Source: Leptobrachium leishanense
Lineage: Eukaryota; Chordata; Amphibia; Anura; Megophryidae
Direction: 5' to 3'
Assembly (NCBI GenBank): GCA_009667805.1
Contig: CM019072.1
Coordinates: 40,541,519-40,605,518, forward strand
Length of the DNA: 64,000 bases
Part shown: piece by piece, positions 20,968-30,460 of the stretch
Layout of the letters: every line of letters begins with the position of its first letter
Numbering within the stretch: position 1 is the stretch's first letter
Translations under genes and position numbers: made by a program
The notes under the pieces: generated by a model
The model's input: the letters and a program-made list of their open reading frames with translations, nothing else
Database searches by the model: none
What the model was told of the DNA's origin: nothing

Positions 20968-22258
20968 AAGGCAGCTGGGGCATTGCACAAGCCGAACGGC
21001 ATGACGCGATACTCAAAGTGACCGTATCGAGAACGGAAGGCGGTCTTCCACTCGTCCCCTCGTCTCATTCGCACCAAATTATAGGCTCAGCGGAGATCAA
21101 TCTTTGTGAAGATACAAGCATCCTTCACTCTATCCAGTAACTCGGGAATCAGTGGTAGCGGATACGTACCGTGATTGCGTTCAATGCTCTGTAGTCGACG
21201 CATGGTCGGAGCCCACCATCTCTTTTCCCAACAAAGAAGATACCGGCCCCGGCAGGCGAAGTGGAGTGACGTTTGAATCCTTTTTGGAGCCCGTCCTCAA
21301 TATACTCCTTCAAGGATTGGGATTCAGGAACGGATAGGTTATAAATGCGCCCATGGGGTATGGGTGCTCCTGGAAGAAGGTCGATGAGGCAATCGTATTC
21401 TCTGTGTGGAGGTAGTGTGTCGGCCCCTTTCTTCTCAAACACATCTTGGAAGTCAGAATATTTGACCGGTAGTTCAGAAGCTGGGTAGGTAGAAAACCCA
21501 ATCTTTTCGGTGGTATACCCGTTCATGCAGAAGTGTTGGCAATGGTGAGAAGGGAAAGAGACGGTGTTGGAGGACCAGTCGATGGAAGGATTATGGGTGC
21601 GAAGCCAAGGAAGCCCTAGAACCAGAGGGAACAAAGGAGAAGGTACAATGTCCCATTGGAGGCGCTCCTGGTGTTTAGTACCGATGAGCAGCAACAAAGG
21701 AGTGGTTTCAAGGGTGATGGGACCGGTACGTAGTGTGCTTCCGTCGACCATTTGTAATGGTGTGTGAGTCTTCTTCAGTCGTGTAGGAATCGCTAGGGAG
21801 GTAGCGAGGGTGAGATCGAAGAAGTTGTTACTAGCTCCGGAGTCTATGATGGCGGACACGTTCACACTTCTATCTTCCCACTGCAGGATGACAGGGATGG
21901 TCAGATGAGCGGAGGTAGAACCAAATACACATTGAAGTGATATTAAGGAGGGATGGTTCTTACCTCCGTCAGAAGGAAGTGGTGGTCGTATAGGGCAGCC
22001 ACGCAAGAGGTGACCGGGTTGACCGCAGTACAGGCAGAGGTTTTGCGTGCGTCGTCTGCTTCGTTCAGCAGGGGACAAGGGACCTCGTGCTAAGCCAATC
22101 TCCATGGGTTCGGGAGGTGAAGGAGTGGAGTTGGGGGATCTGACAGAGGTCGTGGATGGAGTTTCAGACCGCCGGACCGGTAAGGAAGGAGCGGTGGCCA
22201 TTCTCTCTTGACGTCTCTCTCTGAAACGTTGGTCCAGGGTTAGGGATCGCAGGATCAT
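20968..22258 (-). pseudogene. Gypsy gag end, protease and RT first half
   Basis: In the sense direction: a CCHC knuckle (CLYCGQPGHLLRGC, about 22040-21998), an aspartic protease with active site IIDSGASNNFFD near 21845 and VLGLPWLRTHNP, then the RT start (SPAGAGIFFVGKRDGGLRPC, VDYRALN). A shift at about 21160 and a stop in the next RT block (about 21085) break the frame. The sequence then reads into [13 protein letters not shown] before the L1 insertion site at 20967. The protease would process Gag-Pol inside the particle. Confidence 0.88.
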
Positions 22259-22910
22259 GGCGTCCAGTGTTGTGGGAACCCCTATTCGGGCCAGTTCGTC
22301 CTTTAGTTGATCAGAGAGACCATGACGGAAATGATCTCTAAAGACCCACGTCGTTCAAGCCTGTATCTGCGGCCACAGCTCGAAACTCGGAGATGTAGTC
22401 CTCCACTGGTCGTCGTCCTTGTCGTAGATGCCGAATTGTGGATAATGCGGTTGATGAACGCAGAGGGTCATCATATATAGGGTTCATGGCTTGGACGAAG
22501 GAATTCCAGGAGGATAGAAGAGGACTCCCTTCACGCAGAAGTTGGAAGGCCCAGTCCTGTGGAGCCCCGGACATCAATGAAATGGCTGAACGCACTTTTA
22601 CAGAGTCAGATCCATAAGTACGGGGACAAAGAGAGAACATAAGTTCACAGGCGGTGATAAAGGTGCGGTACCTGGTGCGATCACCGGAAAACCGTTCGGG
22701 TGCATTGGCTCTGGGTTCTGGAGCGAGGAGTTCGGCCTGTTGAATGACGGAACCAGAGGGTGAAGGAGGTAATGCCGTGGCCTCGGCGCGACTCCTCTCT
22801 CTGTGGAGTAAGGTTTCTTGGCTGGTCTGTAGGTTCTGTACCATCTTGGCTAGGGCGGCCATCTGTTCGGTGAGGATAGCAAGAACCTGAGCGGTGCTTG
22901 CGGGTTCCAT
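22259..22910 (-). pseudogene. Gypsy gag
   Basis: It starts MEPASTAQVLAILTEQ, 18 bp inside the 5' LTR. A coiled-coil-like N-terminus precedes a retrotransposon Gag capsid region (PERFSGDRTRYRTF, ISLMSGAPQDWAF, RQGRRPVEDYISEF). A one-base insertion near 22338 creates a stop; the frame resumes as RDHFRHGLSDQL and leads to the CCHC knuckle. This capsid type resembles Sushi-ichi elements, the source of mammalian PEG10-like genes. Confidence 0.85.
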
Positions 22911-22927
22911 GATGATCCAGGTTCTTC

Positions 22928-23913
22928 TGTAATGCAGGGTTTGGATCCCCTGTGAAGTGTGTGTATGGAACCCAATGGCAAGCTATGGATAAGGAAATCA
23001 GGAGGCGATGGAGAGTAAAGTAATCTTTTAGTGAACCATAAATAGTAGTTGAAGTCCAGAAAATAATACAGTCAATAAGGTTGGAGTGAAATTCGTAAAA
23101 CAAAGTCCCAGGAAGAACAACGGATAATAACGAGGATGATGGCGTGGTCGATGGTACAATCCGGGTCGAAGAGTGTAGAAGGCGGCGTAGTAGGTGGCAC
23201 AATCCGGGTCGAAGGTTGAAGAAGGCAGCGTAGTCGGTGGCACAATCCGGGTCGAAGGGTTGAAGAAGGTGGCGTAGTTGTTGGCACAATCCGGGTCGAA
23301 GGGTTGAAGAAGGCAGCGTAGTCGGTGGCACAATCTGGGTCGAAGGGTTGAAGAAGGTGGCGTAGTCGGTGGCACAATCCGGGTCGAAGGGTTGAAGAGG
23401 GCAGCGTAGTCGGTGGCACAATCCGGGTCGAAGGGTCAGAAGATACGTGATCAAGGAATACGAGGAACTCTAGGAAAACTGAGGCGGAAGGCACAGTAGA
23501 ACCTGGATAATGTGCTGGGAAGGAAGGCGGATTTAAATAGGGTTCATGGGATCATGAGAATATCTCTCACCTGGTTCTCGTAGGTGGAGTTGAGGTACCT
23601 GGATCTTTGATAGGTCAATGGGAGGCATTCGAGGATCTCCAGAGCAGGTGTACCGCAGTACCCTTAATCGGCCAGCCGACGGCGCCAGAGTACCTGATTT
23701 TACAGTACATAGGAGGGTCTGTTCTCGCGCGTGCGCACATTCCTTTACAGGGCTTGGATCCAGCCGGCGGCGTGGGGCGTCTCCTGGCTCTTCCTCTCCA
23801 TCCTGCGGACCCGGAACTCGGAGCAACGCGCCACGAGGGACCTCGGGTGAGTAGGGAACCTCTCCCAGCATGGCGGTGTGGGCCGGGGGAAGGCCGCGGA
23901 GCGGGGCATGACA
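22928..23913 (-). repeat. Gypsy 5' LTR
   Basis: 986 bp, TG...CA. It carries seven ~42-bp repeat units (23155-23440) and lacks the CR1 insertion of the other LTR. A few substitutions and indels separate the two LTRs (for example CGGAACTCGGAGCAACG here against CGGAACAACG at the left). Confidence 0.9.
23155..23440. repeat. LTR-internal tandem repeat, seven ~42-bp units
   Basis: Same unit as at 8525-8890, two copies fewer. The difference lies just after the shared ATCTGGG variant unit. Confidence 0.9.
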
Positions 23914-24252
23914 TTTATTGACCTCATATGCCAGGCTAGCCCGAGTACCGCAGTGCCCAAACACTTCCACTTTTTGGATAGTATGGCCAGGGCCAGCCTT
24001 AGGGCAATTTTAGCTACTCCTAAAAGCTGGTGCTTTGTGACTCAGCTTTTGCAGAATTACTTAGCACTCCCATCAACCTCCCCAATAAATCCAATACTCA
24101 CCTCACATGCAGTGAGAATGTTGGCTCGATCTGCCGCTTGTCCTGTCCGCTGCAGAATGAGACTGGGGACAGTCTGCAAGATCGAGATTGCGCAGAGCTT
24201 GCGGCCAGTGGACTCAAGGAGGTGATACTCACGGCAGCGCAAAAGCACTACT

Positions 24253-24372
24253 ATGTTGTGTATGAGCATATCACAGAGCTCCACAGCAATAAACCTCACA
24301 CTAATGTGCAGTGTGAGCGTATCACTGAGCTGCACAGCAATAAAACTCATAGCAATATGCAGTGTGAATTAG
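24253..24372 (+). repeat. ~52-bp repeat, two copies
   Basis: Unit: GTGTATGAGC, AT.AC.GAGCTCCACAGCA, ATAAA.CTCA and A.TAATGTGCAGTGTG. The same unit occurs at 27690-27970 and 53290-53515. Confidence 0.8.
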
Positions 24373-24439
24373 TAGTCTCTCATTTCTGTGTACTCTCTCT
24401 CACCCCTCAGTCACACATCTCTCTATGATCACTGTGTGA

Positions 24440-24665
24440 CCCCCTCACTCTCACTGTGACCCCTCGCTCTTTCATCCCTCTGTGATCTCTCTCATCCTTC
24501 TCTCTGTGATCTCTCTCATCCCTCTCTCTCCGTGATCTCTCTCTCATCCCTCTCTCTCCGTGATCTCGCTCTCAGTGATCTCTCTCTCATCCCTCTCTCT
24601 CCGTGATCTCTCTCATCCCTCTCGCTCCGTGATCTCTCTCTCATCCCTCTCTCTGTGTGATCCCT
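24440..24665. repeat. CT-rich minisatellite
   Basis: Repeats of GTGATCTCTCTCTCATCC plus CTCTCTCTCC, about 28 bp with length variants. Confidence 0.85.
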
Positions 24666-24921
24666 AACTCTCTCCACTGTGTAGCGTTGCCCCCCTCCTC
24701 TTCCTCCCCGCCGAGATGAGATCAGAGGGAGACCTAGGCTGGGGGGGGGAAGCTGGCCGGGGGGGGCACTCAGTAGGTAAAAAATAAAATAATGCTGCCC
24801 AGGGGAATCAGCAAGTGGGATCTTACCTATCCCCCTTGCTGCTGCTCTGCTGGTCCTGCTTTCCCTGTGTCTTCTCACCAGGGGCAGACTGGGCCGGGGG
24901 ACAAGTGCCATCCGGGCCAAC

Positions 24922-25146
24922 TCTGCCAGGCCTCTCCTGCACAATATTGCTGGCTGCCGCGTGCTTCCTACAAGCGGCTGCCGGCTTGAAACTCTGCCGC
25001 TCACGTGGGTTCCACCAGCCATCCGCGTGATCGCTAGATTGCGGCTGGCTGGTAGAACCCACGTGAGAGGCAGAGTTTCAAGCCGGCAGCCGCTCATAGG
25101 AAGCACGCGGCGGCCGGCAATACTGTGCAGGAGAGGCCTGGCAGAG
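24922..25146. repeat. Large palindrome, ~100-bp arms
   Basis: CTCTGCCAGGCCTCTCCTGC at the left is answered by its inverse at 25127-25146. Pairing continues inward through GCGTGCTTCCTA, GCGGCTGCCGGCTTGAAA and CACGTGGGTTC to a centre near 25033. A cruciform or hairpin is possible. It borders the 28-bp minisatellite, the same arrangement as at 4142-4328. Confidence 0.9.
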
Positions 25147-25151
25147 GAGAG

Positions 25152-25435
25152 GTGAGCTGGGGGCAATATATATCCCTGTGTGAGCTGGGGGCAATATATA
25201 TCCCTGTGTGAGCTGTTGGGGGCATTATATATCCATGTGTGAGCTGGGGGCAATATATATCCCTGTGTGAGCTGGGGGCAATATATATCCCTGTGCGAGC
25301 TGGGGGCAATATATATCCCTGTGTGAGCTGGGGGCAATATATATCCCTGTGCGAGCTGGGGGCAATATATATCCCTGTGCGAGCTGGGGGCAATATATAT
25401 CCGTGTGAGCTGGGGGCAATATATATCCCTGTGCT
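25152..25435. repeat. 28-bp minisatellite, first block
   Basis: About ten copies of GAGCTGGGGGCAATATATAT plus CCCTGTGT/C. It continues after the insertion at 26506. Confidence 0.9.
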
Positions 25436-26505
25436 AGAGAAAAAAAATAGAGATGGTGTAGCGATGTCTATGTCCTTTCACAGAATGGAGTCAGAGTCAC
25501 GTGAATTATATTCTTGGGCTTCTCTTCTTTAGTGCTCCTCAAAGAAAACACAAGAAATACATCATAGTGCGACCCATCAACAGGACACACGTGTGGATAA
25601 ATAGTTGCACTCACATGTAATAGAACCCTCCTGGTTCTGGATAATGTGCCTTAGGGATGTTATCGGCTTCCCAATTGCCCTTCCAGACGAAGTTCGCTTG
25701 ATCCAATGGAAGGTCCAAGATGAAATAGATTTCTGTATCTATTTCCAAAGATATGAAGTTCCCCCAAAAAAATACAGTGAAACTTAAAGACAAATTAAAA
25801 CTTTTAATAAAAACAAAAACAAACAAAGGATAACACCAGAACGCATTTCGCCAATACAGTAATGTATTACAGGCTCCCTCAGCTGGCTGACTTTCAAGTG
25901 ACCATATTGTCATTGATATACCCATTTTTGTTAACTGCCAACCAATCCCAGCCGTTAGATTTGGCGGGAAATTAGTACAACCAATAAGAGTATTACTTTC
26001 ATTATGTTCCACTCATTGTGACCCCGAAATGACGTCATTATAAAACCAGAATTGTTCATTTATTCAATTAGTCCATTGTTTTAGGGATATGGTAGGGAAG
26101 TACCCAATGCTATTATAATCCAGACCCAAAACGGATAGTATAGACGTGGATAGCGGTCATAGTTTAGACTATGCCGCAAAAAGTGTAACTCGCTTAGAAA
26201 ACGAAACCTCGCGCATGCGCATTGACACCCGGAAATCCTCTCGCCAACTATCACTTGTAAGTGGGACACCGCGCATGCGCATCCAAATCCACCACCCATC
26301 GTATGAGGGATCTCCAACCACCTATCCCTATGCAGAGGAGGGAAACCACCTGACATACCGATCGATAGTGGCGTACAATAGACATCGCTACACCATCTCT
26401 ATTTTTTCTCTGTTATTTGTTGATGGTTGAGAAACAAGGACCATTCAGGTGTATTAGCGATCTCCTATCATCATTTATCAGCGCTACCTATTTCTCTTTG
26501 TATTT
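25436..26505. mobile_element. 1.07-kb insertion with inverted repeats, Penelope-like features
   Basis: It splits the minisatellite (CCCTGTGCTA on both sides). It begins AGAGAAAAAAAATAGAGATG followed by GTGTAGCGATGTCTAT, and the inverse is at 26379-26412, leaving about 90 bp beyond the right repeat. The minus strand at 25843-25882 reads CTGAGGGAGCC, then GGCGAAATGC, a hammerhead-like core pattern known from Penelope-like elements. A promoter-like block lies at 26029-26280. No protein was recognised, so the class is uncertain. Confidence 0.5.
26029..26280. promoter_or_regulatory. CRE and paired NRF1-like sites
   Basis: A perfect ATGACGTCAT palindrome (CRE consensus) at 26029-26038 is followed by two identical GCGCATGCGC sites (NRF1 consensus) at 26211-26220 and 26271-26280, exactly 60 bp apart. 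An ETS-like ACCCGGAAAT lies between them. The cluster is typical of TATA-less vertebrate promoters. A promoter role for the inserted element is inferred. Confidence 0.5.
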
Positions 26506-27690
26506 TATATCCCTGTGCTAGCTGGGGCAATATATATCCCTGTGTGAGCTGGGGGCAATATATATATCCATGTGTGAGCTGGGGGTCAATATATATCCCT
26601 GTGTGAGCTGGGGCAATATATATCCATGTGTGAGCTGCTGAGAGCAGTATATACCCATATGTGAGCTGCTGGGGCAATATATATCCATGTGTGAGCTGCT
26701 GGGGGCAGTATATATCCATTTGTGAGCTGCTGGGGGCAATATATATCCATGTGTGAGCTGCTGGGGCAGTATATATCCAAGTGTGAGCTGCTGGGGCAAT
26801 ATGTTTCCATGTGCGAGCTGCTGGGGGCAATATATATCCCTGTGCGAGCTGGGGGCAATATATATCCCTGTGCGAGCTGGGGCCAATATATATCCCTGTG
26901 CGAGCTGGGGCAATATATATCCCTGTGTGAGCTGGGGGCAATATATATCCCTGTGCAAGCTGGGGGCAATATATATCCATGTGTGAGCTGGGGGCAATAT
27001 ATATCACTGTGCAAGCTGGGGGCAATATATATCCCTGTGCGAGCTGGGGGCAATATATATCCATGTGTGAGCTGGGGGACAATATATATCCCTGTGTTAG
27101 CTGGGGCAATATATATCCATGTGTGAGCTGCTGGGGGCAATATATTTCCGTGTGTGAGCTGCTGGGGCAATATATATCTCCATGTGTGAGCTGCTGTGCA
27201 ATATATATCCATGTGTGAGCTGCTGGGGGCAGTATATATTCATCTGCGCGCTGCTGGGGGCAGTATATACCCATATGTGAGCTGCTGGGGCAGTATATAT
27301 ACACATTTGTAAGCTGCTGGGGCAATATGTTTCCATGTGCGAGCTGCTGGGGGCAGTATATATCCATGCGTGAGCTGCTGGGGGCAGTATATATCCATGT
27401 GTGAGCTGCTGGGGGCAGTATATATCCATGTGTGAGCTGCTGGGGCAATATGTTTCCATGTACGAGCTACTGGGGGCAATATATATCCATGTGTGAGCTG
27501 CTGGGGGCAATATATACCCATGTGAGCTGGGGCACTATATCCGTGTGAGCTGGGGCCAATATATCCATATGAGCTGGGGGCAATATATCAATGTAAGCTG
27601 GGTGCAATATATCCATGTGAGCTGGGTGCAATATATCCATGTGAGCTGAGGGCAATATACCCATGTGTGAGGTGGGGGCAATATATCCAT
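26506..27690. repeat. 28-bp minisatellite, second block
   Basis: About 40 units of GAGCTG(CT)GGGGCAATATATATCC with variants: CTGCTGGGGGCAGTATATA in the middle and shorter 25-bp units at the right. All ORFs across it follow the repeat. Confidence 0.9.
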
Positions 27691-27970
27691 TTGCGGTGTG
27701 TATGAGTGAATTTTATTGCTCTGGAGCTCTGTGAGACGCTCATACACACCGCACATTACTGTGAGTTTTATTGCTGTGGAGCTCTGATACAGTACAGTAA
27801 TGTGCAGTGTGTGTGAGCGTAACAGAGCTCCACAGCAATAAAACGCACAGTAATGTGTGGTGTATATGAGCGTATCACAGAGCTCTACAGCAATACAACT
27901 CACTCTCATACACAACTCACATTACAGTAAGTTATATTGCTGCAGAGCTCTGTGATAATGCTCATACACA
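27690..27970. repeat. ~52-bp repeats in both orientations
   Basis: At least five units. The first two are inverted relative to the units at 24253, the next two are direct, and the last is inverted, so the block can fold back on itself. Confidence 0.8.
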
Positions 27971-28253
27971 AGGGCCTGAGTGGCTGCACTATGGGCCTCT
28001 GGGCCAAAAGTTGCCAGTCAGTCCCTGCTTCTTACCTCGTTTCCACATGGCTTGGAAACAGGAAGACTTCATGTGCAGGAGCAGCTGTTGGTGTCTCGCT
28101 CAGCAGCTGATGAGCGCCACCTACTGACTGCTCCCTCCACAATGATCCTTTTGCACTCCGGGGCTGCTTAAGCTGTGTGCTGGCTGTTGGTTGCCATGGC
28201 GCCCTGTGCGGCCGCACAGCTTGCACAACCCAAAGGCCGGCCCTGACTATGGC

Positions 28254-28596
28254 CACTGCAGATTTCGCTGCCTGCTTCATGGAAGGCACTCTGCTCTTGG
28301 TGATTTGAGCAAGACTGATCCAGAGGGATGTAAGGTCCATAGACGATCATTTCTTGTATTCCAGATTTTCTGTGATACACGTTCTATGCTCCAGAACAGC
28401 ACTAACCTCGGCCGTTGTATTTCATAAGGACACTGACTTAACCCCTTCACTGTTAAGCCATTTCACCTCGTGTGCTGAGCTCATTTTTACAGTTTTTGCT
28501 CAGCATGTTTAAATGCAATTTGAAGTCACGTTTTATTATACGACCCAGACATATTAGATATCCTTTATTCCGGCAGACTCGGCAGATTCATATTTA
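28254..28596. other. No gene recognised
   Basis: Probably unique sequence flanking the hAT-type element. A TTAACCCCTTCACTG phrase at 28438 resembles ends of piggyBac-like MITEs, but no partner was found. Confidence 0.4.
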
Positions 28597-30460
28597 AATA
28601 TTTTATTTTGAAAGCGTCATCAGTACAGAATCAAATATAAAGACTGTACATGGTCACGTATAACAGGCCAAAGATCAATAACAAGAGAACGTCATGAACA
28701 CACATAAAGGAGCCAACCGACAGCAATAATGAAAAATACATTAAGGGGGGGGGGAAAGGAATAAGGGGACAGGAGATACAACAAAGGTCAGGGACATGTC
28801 CATGGTCATAAGAAATAAAAAAACACTCCCTTACGCGGAAGGGGGGGTACGGAAGAGGGGAACTGCCTAGGGTTGCGTGGCGTAGTTGCCTCACCCCGAC
28901 TACCCGGAGACAGTCGAGGGCCTGACAAGAGGCCACGAGGTTGGGGTAGTCCAGGGTCAAATAGAGCCACTTAGCCACTCAGTATGGCGTGCCCAAACCA
29001 ACCCTGCGTTCCCGTGCAAAAGGGGGAAAAAAAGAGAGGGGGATACCTTAAACCCACAAAAATCAGCACGTAGTCAAGTCCTGTGACATACCACAAAAAA
29101 AAGGGGGAGGGGGCAAGGTCAGTGTGCCAAAAGAGCAGAAAAAAAAACAAACGGGAATGGTGGGCAGCCGTCTCAGCCCGGGTCCGTGAGCGCAGGGACG
29201 TCAACTGTGGCAGCAGAAGTCCCAGGAGCAGAGGAGCGATCCGGAGGCGGTAAGCCCAGTTTGGCAAACAGGAGCCAAGCCTCCTCCCGCAAACTAAGAA
29301 CGTGGGACACCCCGTCATGCTGAGAAGCTCAGTGCCAGAGACATCCTACCGGTAACAAATCTCTGTCGCTCTTAAAGCGGTCGCGACCTCACGAAACCGC
29401 CGTTGAGCCAACAGGGTGAAAAATGGCAGATCATGAAAAAGGCATAGGGACTGATCCTCAAAGACGTAAGTGGCACGGGCCGCCAGCAGGGACATCAGCT
29501 TCAACTTCAGGAAAGATCCTGAACCACTGCAAGAACATACCTCGAGGCCATTGGCGAGGGGCCATGGCAGCTTTACGTAGCCAGACAGCAGACAGGAACG
29601 TCACGGAGTTCAAATCCGGGTGGGCCAGGATGTAGCGGGTCATACGTTCCAAAATGTCAGCCGATGCCAGACTCAGGAACCCGCCGAATACGAATGTTCC
29701 GTCTGCGGTGACGTGACTCCAACAACTCTACTGCCCAGGTAAGATGAGAGACCTGTTCTTGAAGTGCCTCAACACGTACAGCCTGGTGAGACCGATCCAT
29801 TGTCGCATCCTCAATCTGCGTCTGCACAGCCTCCACTCGGGTCATCACAGCCGCCACCTCATCTCAGATAACATGGAGATCTGCTAGTCAAAATTCTCGC
29901 AGCTCCCGAAGTTCTGTGATGGAGTCAGTAGGTGAGTCCACAAGTGGCACATCTTGCCGTATGTCAGAGTGCGTCTCCGCAGCCGGGGTACTGCGCGCCG
30001 GAGATTGCTGGGAGACGGGTGATCCTGGTCCAAGTGACAGAGAGGCAGCAGGGGTCTGAGTAGGTGCTTCATCCGCACAGCTCTCTGGCCTGCCCATCTC
30101 CCCCTTGTCCGAAGAGGGCCGACGAGCTGGAGCCAGGGGCCGAGAGTCATTATCTTGGCAGTACAGTTCACCTCTCAAAGACGCGCAGATATCCCCCTGA
30201 TGCGAGGACACAACCGGGTCAGTCCTCTACGTCGTCCTCTTTCCCCATCCCCAAACGTAGGTAGGCAGCTAGTTCCAGGGAGGCCAGGCGGCACACGCAG
30301 CGGAAGGGTACCCAGGCTCAAGATGGCCAACCGCAACACGCAATGTAGGCCCGAAGACACCACACGTCGGGATCAGTCACCGGCGCGACGGATCGATTCC
30401 ACCACCCGAAGCAAACTATGGTCGGTCTGTCCGCCACCGGTAAAAAGCCTCTGAGCCAAC
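28597..30460 (-). mobile_element. Third ORF1-only L1 element (degenerate)
   Basis: The sense strand is minus. ORF1 pieces occupy 30300-29340 and the rest to 28597 is a 3' UTR with the usual C-rich sense tract (G-runs at 28747 and 29100 on the plus strand) and AATAAA near 28605. ORF2 motifs are absent. No clear poly-A or target duplication remains and the 5' limit is a guess, so it is older than the copies at 4704 and 10027. Confidence 0.65.
29340..30300 (-). pseudogene. L1-type ORF1 pseudogene
   Basis: Sense fragments in different frames: DSRPLAPARRPSSDKGEM and DSPTDSITELRELREF (N-terminal), VEALQEQVSHLTWAVELL (coiled coil), ESRHRRRNIRIRRVPES (start of the RRM domain), and MTRYILAHPDLNSVTFL further on. 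The order and the SRHRRRN junction match the ORF1s at 6400 and 10790. Confidence 0.7.

Larger units (their letters stand above)
8105..23913 (-). mobile_element. Ty3/gypsy chromovirus (Sushi-like), nested insertions
   Basis: A minus-strand LTR retrotransposon bounded by LTRs 8105-9360 (3') and 22928-23913 (5'), each TG...CA, with an exact 5-bp target duplication TTTAT (8100-8104 and 23914-23918). Gene order in the sense direction is gag with a CCHC knuckle, aspartic protease, RT, RNase H, integrase, chromodomain. It is interrupted by an L1 (13582-20954), an ORF1-only L1 (10027-11872) and a CR1 tail in the 3' LTR. The original length would be about 6.4 kb. The polypurine tract GGTGGGGGGTCC lies against the 3' LTR. 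No tRNA-type primer site starting TGG abuts the 5' LTR; it reads GAAGAACCTGGATC. Several frameshifts make it defective. The gag and chromodomain suggest the Sushi-ichi group. Confidence 0.9.
23988..28245. mobile_element. Composite hAT-type element, 4.3 kb, made of satellites
   Basis: The ends CAGGGCCAGCCTTAGGG and inverse CAGGGCCGGCCTTTGGG pair at 15 of 17. The flanks AGTATGGC (23980-23987) and ACTATGGC (28246-28253) match at 7 of 8, as in an 8-bp hAT duplication. There is no transposase. In order it contains 250 bp of unique DNA, 52-bp repeats, a CT-rich minisatellite, a ~225-bp palindrome, a 28-bp minisatellite split by a 1.07-kb insertion, and inverted 52-bp repeats. It shares its left 250 bp with 1836-2200. 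Confidence 0.7.

Noticed and set aside
22905..22927. tRNA primer-binding site next to the gypsy 5' LTR
   Set aside because: The sequence after the LTR (GAAGAACCTGGATC) does not begin with TGG and I could not match it to a tRNA end.
24516..27521. Long ORFs reading repeated GYILPPAHTGIYIAPSSH-type units
   Set aside because: Pure tandem-repeat translation, open in multiple frames on both strands.
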